Part shown: positions 1 to 5,595 of the stretch, piece after piece
Layout: every line of letters starts with the position of its first letter
Numbering within the stretch: position 1 is the first letter of the stretch
Assembly: GCA_902465105.1 (NCBI GenBank)
Contig: CABQLM010000078.1
Span: 1-7,397, forward strand
Source of the DNA: an uncultured Collinsella sp.
GTDB lineage: Bacteria > Actinomycetota > Coriobacteriia > Coriobacteriales > Coriobacteriaceae
Length of the DNA: 7,397 nucleotides
Direction: 5' to 3'
Program-made: the position numbers and the translations under genes
The notes under the pieces: generated by a model
Seen by the model: only the letters and a program-made list of their open reading frames with translations
What the model was told of the DNA's origin: nothing
The model's database searches: none

Positions 1-100
1 TTCTCACCTTTGCTCGATACAAGTTCCGCACGAGCCGAAGGCCACTTAATGTGGCCTTCGTGCGAGCAGGACTGTTCGCAGTAGCGAGTAAAGGTGAGAA
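1..100 (+). promoter_or_regulatory. structured 5' leader of leuS (candidate regulatory RNA)
   Basis: Bases 1-16 pair without a gap with 85-100 to make a 16-bp stem with a single G-U pair (12 with 89). Inside it, 36-45 pairs perfectly with 51-60 around a TTAAT loop. A further 4-bp helix (27-30 with 61-64) is separated from that stem by a 5-nt bulge. GCTCG at 12-16 could instead pair with CGAGC at 31-35 or at 63-67, so several folds compete. No T-run follows, so this is not a simple terminator of an upstream gene. The canonical T-box core (UGGN bulge, ACCGCG) is not present. Its position just before leuS suggests control of synthetase expression. That role is inference, and the 5' end of the RNA may lie outside the window. 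Confidence 0.55.
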
Positions 101-115
101 CGCCCCGCCCCAACC

Positions 116-133
116 CAGCTAACAAAGGAGCTG
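116..133 (+). promoter_or_regulatory. leuS ribosome binding site inside a small hairpin
   Basis: CAGCT (116-120) is complementary to AGCTG (129-133), leaving AACAAAGG in the loop. The Shine-Dalgarno sequence AAAGGAG (124-130) lies 5 nt before the ATG at 136, partly in the loop and partly in the 3' arm. This fixes the leuS start. CAAAGG (123-128) can also pair with CCTTTG (7-12) in the 5' strand of the upstream stem, giving a possible sequestered state. Confidence 0.6.
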
Positions 134-135
134 AT

Positions 136-2712
136 ATGTGCGATTGCACAGATCATAAGGACGAGATCCCTGCCTACGACGCGCAGGCCATTGAGTCCAA
201 GTGGATGAAGGCCTGGGAGGACTCCAACCTCTTTGCCGTCGACACCGATGACAGCAAGCCCAAAAAGTATGTGCTCGAGATGTTCCCGTATCCTTCGGGC
301 GACCTGCACATGGGCCACGCGCGCAACTACACCATCGGCGATGCCATGGCCCGTCAGGCTCGCATGCGCGGCTTTGACGTGTTACATCCCATCGGCTTTG
401 ATGCCTTTGGCCTGCCTGCCGAGAACGCCGCCATCAAGCACAACACGCAGGCTGCCGCGTGGACGTATAAGAACATGGACCAGGCGCTCGCCACGATGAA
501 GCGCATGGGCTTCTCCTACGATCTGGATCGCATGGTCAAGACCTGCAGCCCCGACTACTACCGCTGGGGCCAGTGGATCTTTGAGAAGATGTGGGAAAAG
601 GGCCTGGTCTACCGCAAGAAGAATCCGGTCAACTGGTGCCCCACCTGCAAGACCGTTTTGGCCAACGAGCAGGTGACCGAGGGTAAGTGTTGGCGCTGCG
701 GCACCGAGTCCGAGAAGCGCGACCTCGAGCAATGGTACTTCAAGATTACCGAGTACTCTCAGGAGCTGCTCGACGATCTGGAGAAGCTCCCCGGCTGGCC
801 CGAGCGCGTTAAGCAGATGCAGGCCAACTGGATCGGCCGCTCCGAGGGCGCCGAGGTCGACTTTACCCTGTGTGACGCCAACGGCGATCCCATCGAGGGC
901 GACGAGGGTAAGATCACCGTCTTCACCACGCGTGCCGACACGCTCTTTGGCGTTTCCTTCTTTGTCCTGGCTCCCGAGTACGCGCGCCTGCACGAGCTCG
1001 TCGAGGGGACGGAGTACGAGGAGGCCGTAACCAAGATCGTCGAGGACTCCAAGCATATCTCTGCCGTCGAGCGTGCTCAGGGCACCCTCGAGAAGCATGG
1101 TGCCTTTACGGGCCGCTACGTGGTGAACCCCGTCAACGGCGAGAAGGTCCCCGTGTGGGTTGCCGACTATGTCGTTGCCGACTACGGCACTGGCGCCGTC
1201 ATGGCCGTTCCCTGCGGCGACCAGCGCGACTTTGAGTTCGCCCGCAAGTACGACCTCCCGATCGTACCGATCATCCTGGACGATGACGATCGCGCTGCCG
1301 TCGAGGCCAGTGGTGAGACCATCGATACCTTCCATGCCGAGACCGTCGACTGGGATTGCGCCCACGCTGCCGAGGGCACGCTCGTCCAGTCCGGCAAGTA
1401 CACCGGTATGCGCGGCGGCAAGCACTCCGAGGGCGAGGCTGCCATCGTGGCCGACCTTGAGGCCATGGGCTGCGGGCGTCGTAAGGTCGAGTTCCGCCTT
1501 CGTGACTGGCTCATCAGCCGTCAGCGCTATTGGGGCAACCCCATCCCGGCTATCCACTGCGAGCATTGCGGCATTGTGCCCGTGCCCGAGGACCAGCTGC
1601 CGGTGACGCTGCCCGAGAACCTGGACCTGGGCGCCGGCGAGACTCTCGCCGAGTGCAAGGACTTCTACGAGACCACCTGCCCGGTCTGCGGCCGTCCGGC
1701 CAAGCGCGAGACCGATACCATGGACACCTTCACCTGCTCCAGCTGGTATTACCTGCGCTATACCGACCCACACAACACCGAGCTGCCCTTCTCCCGTGAG
1801 GCCGCCGACCGTTGGATGCCCGTCGATAACTACATCGGTGGCATCGAGCACGCCATTTTGCACCTGCTCTACAGCCGCTTCTTTACCAAGGCCCTGCGCG
1901 ACCTGGGCCTGCTGAGCGTGGACGAGCCTTTTACCAACCTGCTGTGCCAGGGCATGGTTAAGGACGAGAACGGCGACACCATGTCCAAGTCCAAGGGCAA
2001 CGTCGTGCCCCCGAGCTCGGTTATCGAGCCCTACGGCGCCGACACCATGCGTCTGGCGATTCTGTTTATCGCCCCGCCCGAGAAGGACTTTGACTGGGAT
2101 CCCAAGGCCGTCGAGGGCGCCAACCGCTTTATCAAGCGCGCCTGGCGTATTGTGTGGCAGCTTGTCCAGTCGGGTGACGCCAACGTTGCCTTCGATAAGG
2201 CTGCTCTCGACGAGACCGCGATGAAGCTCTATCGCGAACGTCACCGCACCATCGCCAAGTGCACCGAGGACTTTGACCGCGGTCAGTTTAACACCGCGAT
2301 CTCGGCTGTCATGGAGCTCGTCAACGCGGCGAGCGCCTACCTCAACGCCACCGAGGGCGCTGCCCGCGACAAGGCGCTGTGCTACGGCGTGGCCAAGGAC
2401 ATTGTGAGCGTCCTGGCGCCCATCTGCCCGTTCTGGGCCGACGAGCTGTGGCACGAGGCGCTCGGCTGCGAGGGCAACGCCTACACCGCCGCCTGGCCCG
2501 AGTTCGACCTGGCCGAGTCCGTTGAGGACACGGTGCAGATCGTGGTCCAGGTGCTCGGCAAGGTTCGTGGTCGCATCGATGTGGCCCGGGATGCCTCCAA
2601 CGAGGAGATGCAGACTGCCGCCGAGGAAGCCGTTGCCAAGTGGCTCGAGGGCAAGACGGTCGTCAAGGCCATCTGCGTGCCCGGCAAGCTGGTCAACCTG
2701 GTGGTCAAGTAA
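136..2712 (+). CDS. leuS: leucyl-tRNA synthetase (LeuRS)
   Basis: Cytoplasmic class Ia aminoacyl-tRNA synthetase that joins leucine to tRNA-Leu using ATP. The protein is 858 residues, within the family range. The HIGH-type signature is HMGH at residues 58-61 after PYPSG. The KMSKS loop reads TMSKS at 615-619, with Thr in place of the first Lys. Two zinc-knuckle pairs are visible: CPTC 168-171 with CWRC 185-188, and CEHC 475-478 with CPVC 515-518. The CP1 editing domain has the threonine-rich TTRADTLFG (264-272) and the GTGAVMAVP segment followed by GDQRD (361-365), which keeps both Asp residues. RETDTMDTF, the linker to the catalytic core, is followed by SSWYYLRY. The C-terminus has the anticodon-binding helical region and a small terminal domain (QVLGKVRG onward). 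The start is ATG 136 because AAAGGAG sits 5 nt upstream; the in-frame GTG at 94 lies inside the leader stem and has no binding site. It appears to be transcribed alone and converges on the lipoprotein gene. Confidence 0.98.
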   Translation: MCDCTDHKDEIPAYDAQAIESKWMKAWEDSNLFAVDTDDSKPKKYVLEMFPYPSGDLHMGHARNYTIGDAMARQARMRGFDVLHPIGFDAFGLPAENAAIKHNTQAAAWTYKNMDQALATMKRMGFSYDLDRMVKTCSPDYYRWGQWIFEKMWEKGLVYRKKNPVNWCPTCKTVLANEQVTEGKCWRCGTESEKRDLEQWYFKITEYSQELLDDLEKLPGWPERVKQMQANWIGRSEGAEVDFTLCDANGDPIEGDEGKITVFTTRADTLFGVSFFVLAPEYARLHELVEGTEYEEAVTKIVEDSKHISAVERAQGTLEKHGAFTGRYVVNPVNGEKVPVWVADYVVADYGTGAVMAVPCGDQRDFEFARKYDLPIVPIILDDDDRAAVEASGETIDTFHAETVDWDCAHAAEGTLVQSGKYTGMRGGKHSEGEAAIVADLEAMGCGRRKVEFRLRDWLISRQRYWGNPIPAIHCEHCGIVPVPEDQLPVTLPENLDLGAGETLAECKDFYETTCPVCGRPAKRETDTMDTFTCSSWYYLRYTDPHNTELPFSREAADRWMPVDNYIGGIEHAILHLLYSRFFTKALRDLGLLSVDEPFTNLLCQGMVKDENGDTMSKSKGNVVPPSSVIEPYGADTMRLAILFIAPPEKDFDWDPKAVEGANRFIKRAWRIVWQLVQSGDANVAFDKAALDETAMKLYRERHRTIAKCTEDFDRGQFNTAISAVMELVNAASAYLNATEGAARDKALCYGVAKDIVSVLAPICPFWADELWHEALGCEGNAYTAAWPEFDLAESVEDTVQIVVQVLGKVRGRIDVARDASNEEMQTAAEEAVAKWLEGKTVVKAICVPGKLVNLVVK

Positions 2713-2738
2713 GCACTGTGAGCATAACTTACGCATAA

Positions 2739-2777
2739 AAGACGAGGGGCTATTCCGTTGGGGTCGTCCCTCGTCTT
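2739..2777. terminator. hairpin between convergent genes, probable bidirectional terminator
   Basis: AAGACGAGGG (2739-2748) pairs perfectly with CCCTCGTCTT (2768-2777), a 10-bp stem with a 19-nt loop. Pairing can resume outside a bulge: ACGC 2731-2734 with GCGT 2778-2781, and GCATA 2722-2726 with TATGC 2784-2788. Read from the minus strand, the stem ends in a short TTTT run (complement of 2737-2740). On the plus strand there is only TCTT followed by GCGTTAT. The hairpin lies 27 nt after the leuS stop and about 40 nt after the lipoprotein stop, so it can serve both genes, though both T-tracts are weak. Confidence 0.65.
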
Positions 2778-2817
2778 GCGTTATATGCACTGCTTGGCTT
2801 GTGCCTAGCGTCAACAT

Positions 2818-3390
2818 CTACGGAATGTGTACCAAGTCCCTAAAGTAGACGTTGCCGGTTTGCTCCTCAAACATCCAGATGTTGAGGTAGATGTCGTTGA
2901 GGTCATTGTTCACATCAAAGTCCGGGTCGTCGTAGGTGCCCGCAAAGGTGAGCATGGCACGCGTTTCCTCGCCCGCCGCGACCGGCTGGCGCATGTGCAC
3001 GTCACGTATCACGCCGTTTACGTAGGCGTAGGAGTCCACGTCGCCAAACATCATGTCGACACCGGTGTTGTTGGTCACCGTAAAAACCAGGACGGCATCG
3101 CCGTAGCCATCGGTATCTTTACTCACGCAGGCGACGTGGACGTTCTCGTCCGCCTCAAGGTCGATGGGGAGCTGTTCTTGGGGTTCTGGGCCCAGGCCCT
3201 GGGGATCGGTTTCGTCTTCGTTGATTTTATCGAAGCTACCCTGTGGCGTCGTTTCCTCGGCAGCTTCGGTGCTTTCTGTATCCGGCTCACATGGTCCGGT
3301 TTTGCCATCGATGTTGCTGCATCCCGTCAGGGCGAACGAGCAGGCTGTGATGGCGAGCACAGTCGTGCAGAGGGCTCCTAGACGTCTCAT
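2818..3390 (-). CDS. putative secreted lipoprotein of unknown function
   Basis: A 190-residue protein with a bacterial lipoprotein signal peptide: MRR n-region, hydrophobic stretch about residues 4-21, and lipobox LTGC at 21-24, which would leave lipid-modified Cys24 at the membrane. A second lipobox-like match, ITAC at 14-17, lies inside the hydrophobic stretch and is less likely to be cut. Residues about 35-85 are acidic and rich in Pro, Thr, Glu and Gln, probably a flexible stalk. The rest (about 85-190) looks like a beta-sandwich: it has the VFTVTNNTG strand seen in DUF4352-like, immunoglobulin-type extracellular domains, then MLTFAGTYDD. That resemblance is by eye. The start is well supported by AAGGAGGA (complement of 3394-3401), 3 nt before the ATG. 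It is divergent from rimP and convergent with leuS, so it seems monocistronic. No convincing promoter was found. Base use matches its neighbours. Confidence 0.85.
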   Translation of the reverse strand: MRRLGALCTTVLAITACSFALTGCSNIDGKTGPCEPDTESTEAAEETTPQGSFDKINEDETDPQGLGPEPQEQLPIDLEADENVHVACVSKDTDGYGDAVLVFTVTNNTGVDMMFGDVDSYAYVNGVIRDVHMRQPVAAGEETRAMLTFAGTYDDPDFDVNNDLNDIYLNIWMFEEQTGNVYFRDLVHIP

Positions 3391-3463
3391 GGTTCCTCCT
3401 TGCCGTAGAGGTTATGGAAGGGCATGCGGGCAATACGAGCGGCCGGCGCTCTTGCTGCAGTAT

Positions 3464-3640
3464 GCCCCTTAGCACCAGTCTGGCCGATAGGCGCCCAAGG
3501 TTGGAATGCCCTTAGGGCCCGATTCGCCTTATGGGCTGGGACGCATGGCCCGTTCTGGGGCTTTTTTGGGGGCGCCATATGGGGGTTCTCGTCCAAATAT
3601 CCATTTCTTGTGGAGAAGCTGTGGGCACGCTGACCTGCGG
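3464..3640. repeat. candidate dispersed intergenic repeat
   Basis: This stretch differs from the flanking genes: it is non-coding, palindrome-rich, and has homopolymer runs (six T at 3562-3567, five G at 3568-3572, five G at 3581-3585). Its translated frames recall short hypothetical proteins annotated over and over in Collinsella genomes, which would be expected of a repeated intergenic element. That is recollection and could not be checked. No target-site duplication or terminal inverted repeat of a known element was recognised, so the limits are approximate. Confidence 0.3.
3548..3567 (+). terminator. weak terminator-like hairpin
   Basis: GCCC (3548-3551) pairs with GGGC (3558-3561) around a 6-nt loop and is followed directly by six T. 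The 4-bp stem is short for an intrinsic terminator. No plus-strand gene lies just upstream, so it may only insulate the rimP operon from stray transcription, or be part of the candidate repeat. Confidence 0.3.
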
Positions 3641-3653
3641 GTTTGCGTTGTGC

Positions 3654-3682
3654 TTGCACGTTTTCGCAGGTATTGGTATAAT
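3654..3682 (+). promoter_or_regulatory. housekeeping sigma promoter of the rimP-nusA-infB operon
   Basis: TTGCAC (3654-3659) is a near-consensus -35 box. After exactly 17 bp comes a perfect TATAAT (3677-3682), with an extended -10 TGG at 3674-3676. Transcription should begin near 3688-3691. The rimP start codon is about 70 nt further on, and no other promoter is seen between. Confidence 0.85.
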
Positions 3683-3707
3683 TTGCTTGCAAATGAAGTT
3701 GTAAATG

Positions 3708-3740
3708 AAAGAAGTGGGGTTTCGACCCCGCTTCTTTTTT
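3708..3740 (+). terminator. intrinsic terminator in the rimP leader, probable attenuator
   Basis: Bases 3708-3720 pair with 3725-3737 (13 bp, one T-G pair at 3715/3730) around a TTCG loop. The 3' arm runs into six T (3735-3740). This is a textbook rho-independent terminator, yet it sits about 20 nt after the predicted transcription start and 20 nt before the rimP ATG. Operon expression must therefore read through it. Its placement points to attenuation rather than insulation. No obvious competing antiterminator sequence was seen in the short leader. Confidence 0.8.
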
Positions 3741-3760
3741 GTATGGATGGAGGTGCCGCA

Positions 3761-4255
3761 ATGGTCAAGACCAAGACCGAGCAGGTGATCATCGACGCGC
3801 TCGAGGCCGTCGCTCCCCAGCACGATGTCGACATCGTCGACGTTGAGCTCGTGGGTGCCACCAAGGCCCCCTGCGTACGCGTGCGTATCGAGGGTGCCGA
3901 GGGTCAGAGCCTGTCGCTCAACGACGTCACGGCCAACACCAAGTGGGTCGGCGATGTGATTGAGGAGCTCGACCCTATCTCTTCGAGCTACACGCTCGAG
4001 GTGTCGAGCCCGGGCATGGCGCGCCCGCTGCGCCGTCCGCGCGACTTCGCCCGCTTTGTGGGCGAAGACTGCGAGCTCACCTCCACCGCCACCGAGGGCC
4101 GTCGCAAGTACACCGGCAAGATTGCCGCTGCGACCGAGACCAACGTGACTCTCGAGCTCGAGGACGGCGAGTCTGTCACCCTCAATTTCTCTGATGTTAA
4201 AAAGTGCAAGTTGAAGCCCGTCTATGACTTCAAGCCCGCGAAGGAAGGAAACTAA
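3761..4255 (+). CDS. rimP: ribosome maturation factor RimP
   Basis: Cytoplasmic factor needed for maturation of the 30S ribosomal subunit. The product is 164 residues, normal for the family. The N-terminal alpha/beta domain (about 1-90) includes the motif YTLEVSSPGMARPL at 77-90, the family hallmark. The C-terminal SH3-like barrel (about 92-155) contains GRRKYTGKI and the LNFSDVKKCKL end strand. The start is ATG 3761, with a purine-rich GGATGGAGGT binding site just upstream. Longer in-frame extensions would read through the leader hairpin and promoter and are not believable. It is the first gene of the operon and ends 1 nt before nusA. Expression is probably gated by the terminator in its leader. 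Confidence 0.96.
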   Translation: MVKTKTEQVIIDALEAVAPQHDVDIVDVELVGATKAPCVRVRIEGAEGQSLSLNDVTANTKWVGDVIEELDPISSSYTLEVSSPGMARPLRRPRDFARFVGEDCELTSTATEGRRKYTGKIAAATETNVTLELEDGESVTLNFSDVKKCKLKPVYDFKPAKEGN

Positions 4256-4256
4256 C

Positions 4257-5504
4257 ATGGCAGCATCCGACATGATGTCCGCCCTGATGGAGCTTTGCCA
4301 GGAGAAGCACATCGACCAGCTCTACCTGATCGACCGCCTGGAGCAGTCGCTCGCCAAGAGCTACGCCGAGATCCTGCATCTTGAGTGGGGCGCCAAGGTG
4401 ACCATTGACCGCACCACCGGCAAGATCTATGTCTACCGCCTGGAGCCGATCGACGATTCCATGGACGAGGAGGGCAACTTCACTGAGTTCGAGGAGATCG
4501 ACGTCACCCCCAAGAACACCAGCCGCATCGCCGCCCAGCACGCCAAGGCCGAGATCAACGCCATCGTGCGCAATTCCGCCCGCGAGCAGATCTACGAGGA
4601 GTTCTCCGGCCGCATCGGCGACCTCATCAGCGGTACCGTGTTGCAGTCCACGCCCGACTTCACGATCGTTAAGATCCGCGAGGGCGTCGAGGCCGAGCTG
4701 CCCCACTTTGACCAGCGCCGTTACGAGAACGAGCGCAACGAGCGTCCTATGGGTGAGCGTTACCTGCACAACCAGCACATCAAGGCCGTGATCATCGACG
4801 TTCGCGACCCCAACTCCACCCTTCCCCCGGTCCGCGGTGAGCACAGCCGTCCGCCGATTGTCATCTCGCGCACCCACCCCGAGCTCATGCGCCGTCTGTT
4901 TGAGCAGGAGGTGCCCGAGATCTATGAGGGCACCGTCCAGATCAAGTCGATCGCCCGCGAGCCTGGTCAGCGTTCCAAGGTCGCCGTCCACTCGCTCGAC
5001 GACCGCTTGGATCCTGTGGGCGCCTGCGTCGGCCCCAAGGGCAGCCGTGTGCGCGCCGTCGTGGGCGAGCTGCGCGGTGAGCGCGTCGACGTCATCCTGT
5101 GGGATGCCGATCCGGCCGTCTACGTTGCCAACGCCCTGTCGCCCGCCAAGGTCACCCGCGTTCTCATTGATGAGGAGAAGGCCTACGCCGGCGTCATCGT
5201 GCCCGATGATCAGCTTTCGCTCGCCATTGGCAAGGAGGGCCAGAACGCCCGCCTCGCCGCACGCTTGACCGGTTGGCACATCGACATCAAGTCCGAGACC
5301 CTTGCCGCTGACATCCTCAAGAACGTGCCCGTTCACGAGGAGCCCGCTGCCGACCTGATCGGTGACGAGGGTGACAACGATGTCCGTCGTTGCGAGTATG
5401 TGTCTGAGGATGGTGTCCAGTGCCGCAACCAGGCCCGTCCCGGCTCCCGTTTCTGCGGTGTCCACGACACCGATGCCTTCGATGATGCGGAGGACCTGAT
5501 CTAG
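4257..5504 (+). CDS. nusA: transcription termination/antitermination protein NusA with C-terminal Cys3His motif
   Basis: RNA polymerase-binding elongation factor that promotes pausing and hairpin-dependent termination and takes part in antitermination. The protein is 415 residues. Domains by eye: N-terminal polymerase-binding domain about 1-115; S1 RNA-binding domain about 119-195, with a slightly long segment at 150-175; KH1 with DPVGACVGPKGSRV (252-265, GPKG loop 259-262); KH2 with LSLAIGKEGQNARLAARLTGW (320-340, GKEG loop 325-328). The gammaproteobacterial acidic repeats are absent. Residues 376-404 instead form a compact motif with Cys379, Cys389, Cys400 and His403 (C-x9-C-x10-C-x2-H), then an acidic tail; this looks like a small zinc-binding unit. 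The start at ATG 4257 has AAGGAAGGA (4241-4249) upstream. It follows rimP after 1 nt, so translation is probably coupled. It may regulate its own operon through the leader terminator. Confidence 0.97.
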   Translation: MAASDMMSALMELCQEKHIDQLYLIDRLEQSLAKSYAEILHLEWGAKVTIDRTTGKIYVYRLEPIDDSMDEEGNFTEFEEIDVTPKNTSRIAAQHAKAEINAIVRNSAREQIYEEFSGRIGDLISGTVLQSTPDFTIVKIREGVEAELPHFDQRRYENERNERPMGERYLHNQHIKAVIIDVRDPNSTLPPVRGEHSRPPIVISRTHPELMRRLFEQEVPEIYEGTVQIKSIAREPGQRSKVAVHSLDDRLDPVGACVGPKGSRVRAVVGELRGERVDVILWDADPAVYVANALSPAKVTRVLIDEEKAYAGVIVPDDQLSLAIGKEGQNARLAARLTGWHIDIKSETLAADILKNVPVHEEPAADLIGDEGDNDVRRCEYVSEDGVQCRNQARPGSRFCGVHDTDAFDDAEDLI

Positions 5505-5559
5505 CGCGCGGTCGCGTTGGGCGGGTCCCGACGCACATCCCACGCTCGTTCAGTATCTA

Positions 5560-5574
5560 GGCACCGCCGGTGCC
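5560..5574 (+). promoter_or_regulatory. hairpin just upstream of the infB ribosome binding site
   Basis: GGCACC (5560-5565) pairs perfectly with GGTGCC (5569-5574) around GCC. No T-run follows, so it is not a terminator. It lies 9 nt before the purine-rich binding site (AGGTGA, 5584-5589) in the 91-nt nusA-infB spacer. It may mark a processing site or tune translation. No promoter is visible in this spacer. Confidence 0.45.
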
Positions 5575-5595
5575 AGAAAGGGTAGGTGAAGTCAT

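Larger units (their letters stand above)
3391..3653. other. divergent intergenic region, palindrome-rich
   Basis: No gene is supported here. The part next to the lipoprotein gene holds its ribosome binding site and a small near-palindrome (GAGCG 3437-3441 with CGCTC 3447-3451) that would lie in its leader. From about 3480 to 3580 the sequence is crowded with GGGC and GCCC blocks able to pair with each other. Among them are an inverted repeat, GGCGCCC (3490-3496) with GGGCGCC (3570-3576), and the palindrome GGGCCC (3515-3520). No convincing -35/-10 pair was found for the minus-strand gene. The two short open frames across it lack ribosome binding sites and coding character. Confidence 0.6.

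Noticed and set aside
86..110. T-box-like sequence AAAGGTGAGAACGCC
   Set aside because: It has partial similarity to the T-box core, but the UGGN that pairs with the tRNA 3' end and the ACC are not present. No specifier stem can be recognised in the window.
94..135. In-frame GTG start giving leuS 14 extra residues
   Set aside because: The GTG lies inside the 3' strand of the leader stem and has no binding site, while ATG 136 has AAAGGAG at ideal spacing.
382..2817. Long minus-strand open frame opposite leuS
   Set aside because: This is a mirror of GC-rich codon use: its translation is low-complexity Val/Leu/Gly/Asp/His-rich, and the plus strand encodes an unmistakable LeuRS.
3424..3633. 69-codon open frame in the divergent intergenic region
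   Set aside because: No binding site, Trp/Gly/Ala-rich composition and no homology recognised; better explained as part of the structured or repeated intergenic sequence.
3693..3704. Mini open frame (Met-Lys-Leu-stop) in the rimP leader as an attenuator peptide
   Set aside because: It lies only a few bases after the predicted transcription start, has no Shine-Dalgarno sequence and no regulatory codon run.
3506..3760. N-terminal extension of rimP
   Set aside because: It would be translated through the promoter and terminator hairpin, which lie upstream of or within the untranslated leader. ATG 3761 fits the family start.
4224..4256. Earlier in-frame ATG for nusA
   Set aside because: It would overlap the end of rimP and has no binding site; ATG 4257 has AAGGAAGGA and matches the usual NusA N-terminus.
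5383..5504. YlxR fused to the NusA C-terminus
   Set aside because: Only about 40 residues are present, with a CxxH ending unlike YlxR and without its conserved core, so this is not a fusion of that protein.
4230..5543. Long minus-strand open frame opposite nusA
   Set aside because: Same codon-bias artefact, with no ribosome binding site; the plus strand is clearly NusA.
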